Positions 1 through 5,127 of a stretch of DNA of 5,574 bases are shown here, one piece after another. Positions within the stretch are counted from its first letter, which is position 1. Every line of letters begins with the position of its first letter. Source of the stretch: Planococcaceae bacterium UBA3378 (lineage in GTDB: Bacteria > Bacillota > Bacilli > Bacillales_A > Planococcaceae); the NCBI GenBank assembly GCA_002359075.1, contig DEQA01000253.1, forward strand, positions 1 through 5,574, written 5' to 3'. The translations under genes were made by a program, and so were the position numbers. The notes under the pieces were generated by a model, which did not search any database, was not told the DNA's origin, and saw only the letters and a list, made by a program, of their open reading frames with translations.

Positions 1-522
1 TTCGCTAACATCCGTATCCGTAACCAAGTTGCTCCAGGTACAGAAGGTGGATTCACTACTTACTGGCCAACTGGTGAAGTAATGTACATCTATGATGCTT
101 GCATGAAATACCAAGAGCAAGGTACTGGTTTAGTAGTATTAGCTGGTAACGACTACGGTATGGGTTCATCTCGTGACTGGGCTGCAAAAGGTACATTCCT
201 ACTTGGCGTGAAAACTGTAATCGCACAATCTTACGAGCGTATCCACCGTTCTAACCTTGTAATGATGGGTGTATTACCACTTCAATTCATGCAAGGCGAA
301 TCTGCAGATACTTTAGGCTTAACTGGCCGTGAAGAAATCTCAGTAAACATTACTGACGATGTAAAACCACGTGACATCCTAACTGTAACTGCTAAAGCTG
401 AAGACGGAACTGTGAAAGAGTTCAAAGCTCTTGCTCGTTTCGACTCAGAAGTAGAAGTAGACTACTACCGTCACGGTGGTATCCTACAAATGGTATTACG
501 TAACAAAGCTCAAGAAGCTTAA
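1..522 (+). CDS. citB/acnA: Aconitate hydratase, C-terminal part (partial, 5' end outside window)
   Basis: This is the last 173 residues of a cytoplasmic aconitase, which interconverts citrate and isocitrate through cis-aconitate in the TCA cycle using a [4Fe-4S] cluster. The reading frame is open from base 1, so the gene starts upstream; full-length bacterial AcnA proteins are about 900 residues. The visible part is the C-terminal swivel domain. It carries the family signature GSSRDWAAKG at visible residues 55-64 and SYERIHRSNL at 77-86, which hold substrate-binding Ser and Arg residues. The cysteines that bind the cluster would lie upstream. Codon use is strongly biased (CGT for Arg, GGT for Gly, GTA/GTT for Val), as expected for a highly expressed central gene and unlike the genes that follow. 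In Bacillus the orthologue is citB (acnA elsewhere) and also acts as an iron-responsive RNA-binding protein; that second role is inferred here from the family only. A strong terminator follows 16 bases after the stop. Confidence 0.97.
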   Translation, partial: FANIRIRNQVAPGTEGGFTTYWPTGEVMYIYDACMKYQEQGTGLVVLAGNDYGMGSSRDWAAKGTFLLGVKTVIAQSYERIHRSNLVMMGVLPLQFMQGESADTLGLTGREEISVNITDDVKPRDILTVTAKAEDGTVKEFKALARFDSEVEVDYYRHGGILQMVLRNKAQEA

Positions 523-538
523 TTCGTAGACTAATAGA

Positions 539-569
539 GGCAAGATCCAATTCGGGTCTTGCCTTTTTT
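539..569 (+). terminator. Rho-independent terminator of the aconitase gene
   Basis: A 10-bp stem (GGCAAGATCC at 539-548 with GGGTCTTGCC at 554-563, one G-U pair) encloses a 5-base loop and is followed at once by six T residues (564-569). It lies 16 bases after the aconitase stop, so it should isolate the highly expressed aconitase transcript from the cupin gene downstream. Confidence 0.95.
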
Positions 570-573
570 GCGC

Positions 574-604
574 TTAGAAAATGGAATCAATAAACTGCTA
601 TATC
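574..604 (+). promoter_or_regulatory. Possible sigma-A promoter for the cupin gene
   Basis: A TATATC hexamer at 599-604 is preceded by TG one base upstream (596-597), which makes an extended -10 element. The best upstream -35 candidate is TTAGAA at 574-579, with a long 19-base spacer. The site lies between the aconitase terminator and the cupin start, where a new promoter is needed. The -35 match is poor, so this is tentative. Confidence 0.25.
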
Positions 605-652
605 AGACGAAAGGTGCATTCTAACAATAATTTCCTTCTGCTAAGATGAAAT

Positions 653-658
653 GGGGGG
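653..658 (+). promoter_or_regulatory. Ribosome binding site that decides the cupin start
   Basis: A run of six G at 653-658 lies 5 bases before ATG 664 and 2 bases before ATG 661. The in-frame ATG at 646 has no purine-rich site upstream (TTCCTTCTGCTAAG). The G run would sit inside the coding region if 646 were used. This favours 664, with 661 second. Confidence 0.6.
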
Positions 659-663
659 ATATG

Positions 664-1206
664 ATGGAGAAGCTAAATATCCGAAAATTGATACAGTCAA
701 AAGAAAAATATTTTAAAGTTTGGGAGAGTAAAGATTTACAGCACCGCATCCTTTATTTTCAACTGGATAAGGAGGATGTAGGTATCCCGGCGCATTTTCA
801 TCCTTACGGCGAAGACCATGCCATTATCCTCGCTGGTGAGCTGACATATGATATTACCTTTGACCGGCAAATAAAAGCAGTTGAAAATGAAATAGTTTTT
901 GGCTGGAACAAATATGTTCATGGCTACTGGAACCAGTCGGATAAGCCGCTGCATCTTCTTGTCTTTGCTACGCCGGAATATAATCCGAGTGTATATAGGA
1001 AAGAAGAGGATCATGACCAAAAAATACGAAAAGTAAAAATCGATGTAAATTTCACATCAATCGCTTCAGAGCGTATGAAGTTTTCCACCAAAACGGATGG
1101 CTATCACAAGGATAGTATTGCTTACGACAAACGTACAAAAGAACTGCGGATAATGCCGGCATCTCATGAGTTTTTAGATCAGCATTTAATCATTCGGTTT
1201 CTTTAA
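664..1206 (+). CDS. Cupin-domain protein of unknown substrate
   Basis: This is a 180-residue soluble protein with one cupin beta-barrel. Cupin motif 1 spans roughly residues 40-60: H44-x-H46-x3-E50, then G58. Motif 2 is around residues 76-90 and ends H86-G-Y-W-N90. The expected metal ligands (two His, one Glu, one His) are therefore all present, so a metal-binding enzyme or sensor is likely. There is no signal peptide or membrane segment. Residues from about 115 to the end are charged and belong to no domain I recognise. The start at 664 was chosen from the G-rich site just before it; 661 or 646 would add 1 or 6 residues. Another frame stays open past the TAA stop almost to the next gene, so the present C-terminus may be truncated by a frameshift. 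Cupins include dioxygenases, isomerases and sugar-binding proteins, and the sequence does not allow a choice. The gene heads a likely unit with the acetyltransferase and hydrolase. Confidence 0.8.
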   Translation: MEKLNIRKLIQSKEKYFKVWESKDLQHRILYFQLDKEDVGIPAHFHPYGEDHAIILAGELTYDITFDRQIKAVENEIVFGWNKYVHGYWNQSDKPLHLLVFATPEYNPSVYRKEEDHDQKIRKVKIDVNFTSIASERMKFSTKTDGYHKDSIAYDKRTKELRIMPASHEFLDQHLIIRFL

Positions 1207-1274
1207 GGAAAGAAGAGTATGCTGACGTACTAGTTAATTTTACTGTTCCGGGTAGTCTAGTTAGAAAGGGGTGA
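1170..1274 (+). other. Possible frameshifted C-terminal extension of the cupin gene
   Basis: In the frame one base back from the cupin frame, the sequence is open from 1170 to a TGA at 1272-1274. After position 1206 it reads RKEEYADV and then LVNFTVPGSLVRKG, which looks like real protein with a beta-strand and a turn. Adding one T to the TTTCTTTAA tract at 1198-1206 would join the two frames and give a protein of about 203 residues. It would end 6 bases before the next start codon, which matches the tight 3-base gap between the next two genes. This is an inference: a 35-codon open stretch can arise by chance, and I know no homologue with this ending. Confidence 0.35.
1265..1274 (+). promoter_or_regulatory. 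Ribosome binding site of the acetyltransferase gene
   Basis: AAAGGGGTGA matches the ideal AAGGAGGTGA at 8 of 10 positions, and its GGGG core ends 9 bases before ATG 1281. A TTG at 1278 is in frame and 6 bases away, but ATG is the more usual choice and differs by only one residue. Confidence 0.7.
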
Positions 1275-1280
1275 AGATTG

Positions 1281-2009
1281 ATGGATACAGCACTCAGACA
1301 ACTACAGAACATTGGCGTACATAGTATAAAGAACCGTAACGCTATACTTTTAGAAATAATAGACACCGAGTTACAACATGCTAAAGAAATAGATCGGCTT
1401 ATTTTCAGCCTCCTGGGTAACGTAAAGGAGCGGTCACAGAAAACGGTAATCCTCCAGTGTCCCCGGCAGCTTTTAGATAAAATGGAAATGGTGAAGAACA
1501 TGATGGTAGTGGAAGGGGAGAGGGTACTCTATACGAGATCTTTAATAGAACAAATAGAGTTTCCGCCTGCTTCTTTTGATCTCTGGCCGATTAACGAGGA
1601 TAGGTCAATTTCCTTTTTGTCAGAAGTGAAAGGGACGAGTTATCAGAATGCGAAGGCTTTTTTGCAGGGGATGAAAGAAGAGCTGCCAGCACAGGCAGAA
1701 AATATGTTTACCGTTTATCAGGTAGATGGTCATCCGGCAGGCCTAGTGCTCCCTCATATTGAGCCTGATACTGACAGGGAAGGGCGTATATTTTGGATTG
1801 GTATGCATCCGGATTTTTTAGGGAAAGGGCTTGGTCAAACGCTCCATCAAATCGGGTTATTTCGTTTGCAAAAAGAGTGGAAGGCAAAAACGTATGCTGG
1901 ATCAACGGAGATAAACAATGGTCCAATGAGAAAAATAATGGTGTCTAACGGCTGTGCAGAGAAACATACAGTCCTTTCACTGAAGTATGTGAGTAAGGAG
2001 AGGAGATAG
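1281..2009 (+). CDS. GNAT-family N-acetyltransferase
   Basis: This 242-residue protein should transfer an acetyl group from acetyl-CoA to an amine; the acceptor is unknown. The C-terminal half (about residues 100-240) is a GNAT fold. A beta-strand, RIFWIGMHP (169-177), is followed by the acetyl-CoA pyrophosphate loop, in the form FLGKGLGQTL at 179-188 (the Q/R-x-x-G-x-G/A motif with G181, G183 and G185). After it come N212/N213-G-P-M216 and the VSNGC stretch at 221-225, matching the family's motif B (N...M...NGF-like). The N-terminal part (about 1-95) is not a full GNAT domain. Its end (ILQCPRQLLDKMEMVKN to VLYTRSL) resembles the closing helix and strand of a GNAT fold, so the protein may be a two-domain GNAT with a degenerate first half. 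It is cytoplasmic, with no signal peptide. Its last codons contain the ribosome binding site of the next gene, so the two are probably co-translated. Confidence 0.85.
   Translation: MDTALRQLQNIGVHSIKNRNAILLEIIDTELQHAKEIDRLIFSLLGNVKERSQKTVILQCPRQLLDKMEMVKNMMVVEGERVLYTRSLIEQIEFPPASFDLWPINEDRSISFLSEVKGTSYQNAKAFLQGMKEELPAQAENMFTVYQVDGHPAGLVLPHIEPDTDREGRIFWIGMHPDFLGKGLGQTLHQIGLFRLQKEWKAKTYAGSTEINNGPMRKIMVSNGCAEKHTVLSLKYVSKERR
2001..2005 (+). promoter_or_regulatory. Ribosome binding site of the hydrolase gene, inside the acetyltransferase gene
   Basis: AGGAG at 2001-2005, with a further AGGAG just upstream, ends 7 bases before ATG 2013. It lies within the last codons of the preceding gene, whose TAG stop is at 2007-2009, so translation of the pair is likely coupled. 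Confidence 0.85.
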
Positions 2010-2012
2010 AGA

Positions 2013-3068
2013 ATGGATACTAACAAAGCGTTCAGCATCGTTTCACAAAACGTAAGAGCTTCGGCCAGCCAGCTTGACTGCACAGGTGCCGGTGTAATGG
2101 TGATTCATAAAGGGAAGGTGATGATAGAGGAATATTGGGGCACGCAGTCAAAGAAAGTAGATGCTAGACCAGTTCAGGCAGATACCCAATTTCACATTGC
2201 CTCTGTCCGCAAATCATACATAGGCTTTGCTGCTGCTTTTGCGGTGCACCACGGAATGATTGCCTCAATTGATGACCTCGTTTCTGCTTACTTACCTGAG
2301 TGCAGGGAAGCAATCTATGAAAAGGTGACGATCCGGCATTTGCTTACTCATACGCATGGGCTGCATAAAGTGAAAGATGAAATCATACAGGAATTTGAAC
2401 CCGGAACCAAATGGGCCTATCGTGGAATTGGGATAGAACTGCTGGCAAAAGTTTTGAAAAAAGCGACCGGAAAAGACATTGCAGCCATTTTGCAGGAGCA
2501 TGTATTTGATCCAAACCATTTACAAGAAACCGGCTGGTATAGTGACATGCAGGAACACTTTGTAGAGGTTGTGCATTCACCGGAAGACCCGGCATGGTCC
2601 ACAAGTAAAAATACAGATGGTTCGCAGATGAATATGTATGTATCGATAAGGGATCTAGCTGCATGGGGCCAGCTTCATTTAAATAAAGGAAAATGGAACG
2701 GCCGGCAAGTAGTAAATGAAGAAACCATTCGTTTCGCAACGACTATACAAACACCTTCGACCCTTCCGGATAATTACCCACAAAACGGCTTTCTTTGGTT
2801 TGTTCAAAAGGAAGAAGGGTTTGTATCTGAACGTATGGAAATAAACCCATCCATTCCGGCAGGCGCCTATCAGCTGTTAGGCTATACAGGAGTTACAATC
2901 CTCGTGATCCCGAAATACGAGGTGGTCGCTGTCCGCGCGTTTAACAGCTTCGGTTCACCGCCGGGGTATGACTACTTGGAAGATATAAGGGGGTTTGGAG
3001 AGGCCGTAATGAAGGAGATTGGTGAAAAGATTAGTGAAAAGGCTTCATCAGGATTTACACCTATCTGA
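2013..3068 (+). CDS. Serine hydrolase of the beta-lactamase (class C/PBP4*) family, cytoplasmic, with altered motifs
   Basis: This 351-residue protein has the fold of the beta-lactamase-related family (Pfam Beta-lactamase), which includes class C beta-lactamases, DD-peptidases and esterases. The nucleophile motif S-x-x-K is present as S64-V-R-K67 after FHIA. It is followed by the typical helix and the RHLLTHTHGL signature (108-117). The second motif, normally Y-x-N, reads Y136-R-G138, so the Asn is missing. The third motif, usually H/K-x-G, appears as Y291-T-G293 in LLGYTGVTILVIP. WAYRGIGIELLAKVL also matches the family's usual segment after EPG. There is no signal peptide or lipobox, so it should act in the cytoplasm. 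That argues against cell-wall work or classic beta-lactam resistance and for an esterase, amidase or peptidase on a small molecule. Its tight linkage to the acetyltransferase suggests they act on the same compound (inference). The length is normal for the family, and no frameshift is seen. Confidence 0.88.
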   Translation: MDTNKAFSIVSQNVRASASQLDCTGAGVMVIHKGKVMIEEYWGTQSKKVDARPVQADTQFHIASVRKSYIGFAAAFAVHHGMIASIDDLVSAYLPECREAIYEKVTIRHLLTHTHGLHKVKDEIIQEFEPGTKWAYRGIGIELLAKVLKKATGKDIAAILQEHVFDPNHLQETGWYSDMQEHFVEVVHSPEDPAWSTSKNTDGSQMNMYVSIRDLAAWGQLHLNKGKWNGRQVVNEETIRFATTIQTPSTLPDNYPQNGFLWFVQKEEGFVSERMEINPSIPAGAYQLLGYTGVTILVIPKYEVVAVRAFNSFGSPPGYDYLEDIRGFGEAVMKEIGEKISEKASSGFTPI

Positions 3069-3206
3069 ATATAAAAATCTCCAACAATTATTGATAAAAA
3101 TGAGCCGGTTGCAAGGTTGACTGCAGAAAAAGACAAAAGCAGCCTATTGAATTTTTGCAGATATTTATTATTTATATGGTTCATCGTTATTGTTTAAAAT
3201 ATTTAA

Positions 3207-3214
3207 AAGGGGAG
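3207..3214 (+). promoter_or_regulatory. Ribosome binding site that decides the dehydrogenase start
   Basis: AAGGGGAG ends 5 bases before ATG 3220 and only 2 before ATG 3217. An in-frame TTG at 3190 would place this site inside the gene and would add a basic nine- or ten-residue leader before the conserved Rossmann strand. ATG 3220 is therefore preferred. Confidence 0.7.
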
Positions 3215-3219
3215 TTATG

Positions 3220-4254
3220 ATGAGAGTTGGAATCATTGGCGGAGGATTCGGACTGAACGTTCAGGCGCCGATCATTAGAAGTCATCCTAAATTAGAGTTA
3301 ACCGCTGTTTGTACAATGGTACGCCATCAAATACCGGAAGAATTAATGACGGGCGGGAACCCTCCTATTCATTATAAGGACTGGAGGAAAATGATAGATG
3401 CCGACGTGATAGACCTCGTATTTATCAGTTCAATCCCTGTTTATCATTTTCAAATGGTCCAGTATGCTATAGAGAAGGGATTACATGTAGTCTGCGAAAA
3501 GCCGTTTACTATGAACAGCGACGAGTCAGCGAAGCTTTTACACCTAGCAATAGAGCATAATGCAAAGGTAATCATTGATTTTGAATGGCGTTATCTTCCT
3601 ATTAGGAAAAAGGCAAAGGAAATGATCTTGCAAAATGAAATCGGTCAGATTCTCCATTTTGAATATCATATTTCTAGTGCACAATACGAGACACTTGTTT
3701 CTAAAGATATTGGATGGATGGGTGAAAAACAAAAAGGCGGAGGAATGCTTGGCGCTGTAGGGTCTCATATAATTGATTGTATAAGATGGCTTGGGCAGGA
3801 TGAAATTGAATTCGTCAATGGCTTTGTACATACTCATGTAGGTAAAGGCAGGGAAGGGATGCGTGATGCGGACGATGCACTTTTTATCCAGGGAAAGACG
3901 CAGCGAGGTTTTACATTTTCTGTTCAGCTATTATCCGGTGTGAATCATGGAATGGGTTCTTGTCTAAAGGTATTTGGAACTTCCGGAACTATTGCTATTA
4001 TAAATGATAGAAATCTATTATTTGCCAAGCCCCACCAAGAGCTAGAAGAAATAACGATGGAGTCATCTGTTGCTGCTCCGCTGCACTTTTCAAGCGAAGT
4101 AAAGGCTTACTTTCCAGCATTCTCTCCATTTTTAGAAAGCGTATATCGATTTCTCACTACGAAAAAAGAGGATATTGATCTACCAACTATTATAGATGGG
4201 CACGAGAATCAAAAGGTGATTGATAAAGTTTTAAATGGTTTCTTTATTGGTTAG
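3220..4254 (+). CDS. Gfo/Idh/MocA-family NAD(P)-dependent oxidoreductase
   Basis: This 344-residue cytoplasmic protein belongs to the glucose-fructose oxidoreductase/inositol dehydrogenase family, whose members oxidise or reduce sugars, inositols and related compounds. The N-terminal Rossmann domain (about 1-120) begins RVGIIGGGFG with the glycine-rich nucleotide loop at residues 7-11. The family motif E93-K94-P95 follows in HVVCEKPFTMN, with K94 the expected catalytic lysine. The C-terminal domain (about 125-344) carries GGGMLGAVGSHIIDCIRWL, with H183 and D186 in the usual active-site positions. The acidic residue often found at the end of the second strand, which selects NAD, is replaced by T32 with R35 nearby (TAVCTMVRHQ). 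NADP use is therefore possible. The substrate is unknown. A 151-base AT-rich gap separates it from the hydrolase. No strong terminator or promoter is clear there, so it may be read from the upstream unit or on its own. Confidence 0.93.
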   Translation: MRVGIIGGGFGLNVQAPIIRSHPKLELTAVCTMVRHQIPEELMTGGNPPIHYKDWRKMIDADVIDLVFISSIPVYHFQMVQYAIEKGLHVVCEKPFTMNSDESAKLLHLAIEHNAKVIIDFEWRYLPIRKKAKEMILQNEIGQILHFEYHISSAQYETLVSKDIGWMGEKQKGGGMLGAVGSHIIDCIRWLGQDEIEFVNGFVHTHVGKGREGMRDADDALFIQGKTQRGFTFSVQLLSGVNHGMGSCLKVFGTSGTIAIINDRNLLFAKPHQELEEITMESSVAAPLHFSSEVKAYFPAFSPFLESVYRFLTTKKEDIDLPTIIDGHENQKVIDKVLNGFFIG

Positions 4255-4297
4255 AAAATGTGAAAAGAAAGCAGTCTAAGAATATCTTCATTTAGCT

Positions 4298-4318
4298 GAG
4301 GGTAGATATACTACCCTC
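4298..4318. terminator. Hairpin between convergent genes, likely bidirectional terminator
   Basis: A perfect 8-bp stem (GAGGGTAG at 4298-4305 with CTACCCTC at 4311-4318) encloses a 5-base ATATA loop. It lies 43 bases after the dehydrogenase stop and 17 bases past the end of the - strand lipoprotein gene. The following + strand sequence is only moderately T-rich (TATTCTTCCGTTTT), and the - strand side is poor in T. It is better placed to stop + strand transcription. Confidence 0.6.
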
Positions 4319-4335
4319 TATTCTTCCGTTTTCCA

Positions 4336-4908
4336 TCATTCATCATCTATTTCAATACTGTACAATTCCCCGGAAAGGGCATTTACATAGACTTCAGCTT
4401 CTTGTGCACCTTGTTCATATTGGATAGTATAGCGTTGTATGCCGTCATCTGCCTCTAACTCCCAGCTGGTAGGAGACATTTCCGTCAGTTCCGGGCTTTC
4501 CGATGCTGTTTTTATAGCTGTAGCAGGGTCGATAATAGCGGAGAAATCTATCGTATTTTTTGTTTCGCTCTCGTTTTCTGTTGAATCTTTAATGACCTTT
4601 TTCGTTTCTCCGTCAATATACATTTCGTACTCGTTCGACTCGTCTAATCCACTAATCTCATATTGAAGTTTCCCCCAGCTGGAGTCTAGTTCTACTGAGT
4701 GAATAGTTGCTTGAGGGTGAGTTTCTGTAAATAATGCCACAGCTTCCGGTAAAGAAACTGTAGGCTTTAGTTGAGAGGCTGATGCATATTCAATAAGCCC
4801 CTTGTTCGCAATATCAGCCTGAGCAGGCGCTACGTCAGCTTCATCCTGACAAGCTGCAAGCCCAAAGCTTCCTGCTATAGCTGCACTTAACAACGATACC
4901 TTCTTCAT
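4336..4908 (-). CDS. Lipoprotein with two PepSY-like repeats
   Basis: This is a 190-residue secreted, lipid-anchored protein of unknown exact role. The N-terminus is a lipoprotein signal peptide: K2-K3, a short hydrophobic stretch, and the lipobox L17-A-A-C20, so Cys20 should be lipidated at the outer face of the membrane. After a linker come two related segments of about 60 residues (about 51-109 and 127-190). Each has a helix starting with a P-x-x-A-type pattern (LPEAVALF; DPATAIKTA). Each then has a W-containing strand, a strand like LQYEI or YTIQYE, and an ending like MYIDGETKKVI or VYVNALSGELYSIE. This is the PepSY pattern found in inhibitors of proteases and in other cell-envelope proteins. 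The protein is very acidic, mainly in the second half. ATG 4908 is preceded by AGGG, 8 bases upstream on the - strand. The gene stands alone and converges on the dehydrogenase gene. The PepSY call rests on pattern recognition, not a profile search. Confidence 0.85.
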   Translation of the reverse strand: MKKVSLLSAAIAGSFGLAACQDEADVAPAQADIANKGLIEYASASQLKPTVSLPEAVALFTETHPQATIHSVELDSSWGKLQYEISGLDESNEYEMYIDGETKKVIKDSTENESETKNTIDFSAIIDPATAIKTASESPELTEMSPTSWELEADDGIQRYTIQYEQGAQEAEVYVNALSGELYSIEIDDE

Positions 4909-4989
4909 ATATTATTCCCTGCCTTCTCTCTCCTAAAATAGTAAAACTCATTTCCTTATATAAAAAAATACCATAAATCATAGCTGGAA

Positions 4990-5017
4990 AATATAGCGAT
5001 ATAAACATTTTCGTAAA
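4990..5017 (-). promoter_or_regulatory. Candidate sigma-A promoter of the PepSY lipoprotein gene
   Basis: Read on the - strand, TTTACG (5012-5017, 4 of 6 consensus bases) and TATATT (4990-4995, 5 of 6) are 16 bases apart. The -10 hexamer ends 81 bases before the lipoprotein start codon, which would leave an untranslated leader of roughly 75 bases. Confidence 0.4.
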
Positions 5018-5026
5018 CTTTTCGTA
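5008..5026. repeat. Two direct repeats of TTTTCGTA with 11-base period
   Basis: TTTTCGTA occurs at 5008-5015 and again at 5019-5026 (TACGAAAA on the - strand), exactly one DNA helical turn apart. The first copy overlaps the candidate -35 hexamer of the lipoprotein gene. This spacing is typical of tandem sites for OmpR/PhoB-type response regulators, but the sequence does not match a regulator box that I can name with confidence. Confidence 0.4.
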
Positions 5027-5072
5027 TTAGTACCTTTCTTCTTTGTTATAGGTCGCAATTAACAAATGAATG

Positions 5073-5118
5073 AAAGGAGCCCGGCTACCGATTTTTAGAA
5101 CCGGGGCAGGACTCCTTT
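5073..5118 (-). terminator. Long imperfect hairpin, terminator of the pnkp gene
   Basis: A 7-bp outer stem (AAAGGAG at 5073-5079 with CTCCTTT at 5112-5118) closes an imperfect GC-rich inner stem containing CCCGG and CCGGGG blocks, with an AT-rich apex near 5091-5099. It begins 9 bases after the stop of the - strand pnkp gene. Read on the - strand, it ends in CTCCTTTCATTCATTTG, a moderate T-rich tail. It separates pnkp from the lipoprotein gene downstream. Confidence 0.7.
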
Positions 5119-5127
5119 GTAGAAAAA

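Noticed and set aside
646..663. Earlier ATG at 646 as start of the cupin gene
   Set aside because: No ribosome binding site lies upstream of it, and the G-rich site at 653-658 would be inside the gene; 664 fits better.
736..1020. Minus-strand open frame across the cupin gene
   Set aside because: It is antisense to a protein with intact cupin motifs and has no recognisable domain of its own.
1198..1206. Programmed -1 frameshift at the cupin stop
   Set aside because: The tract does not form a slippery heptamer in the cupin frame and no clear stimulatory stem was seen just after it; a mutation or error is simpler.
3117..3150. TTGACT at 3117-3122 as the -35 of a promoter for the dehydrogenase gene
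   Set aside because: The nearest -10-like hexamer (TATTGA, 3145-3150) is 22 bases away, too far for sigma-A, and other pairs in the gap match poorly.
2972..3184. Minus-strand open frame with a hydrophobic stretch (FNRLLLSFSAVNLATG), possibly a remnant of a membrane protein
   Set aside because: It has no ribosome binding site, overlaps the well-supported hydrolase gene, and the resemblance to transporters is too vague to support a pseudogene call.
3190..3219. TTG at 3190 as start of the dehydrogenase gene
   Set aside because: It adds a basic leader not expected before the Rossmann strand and puts the AAGGGGAG site inside the gene.
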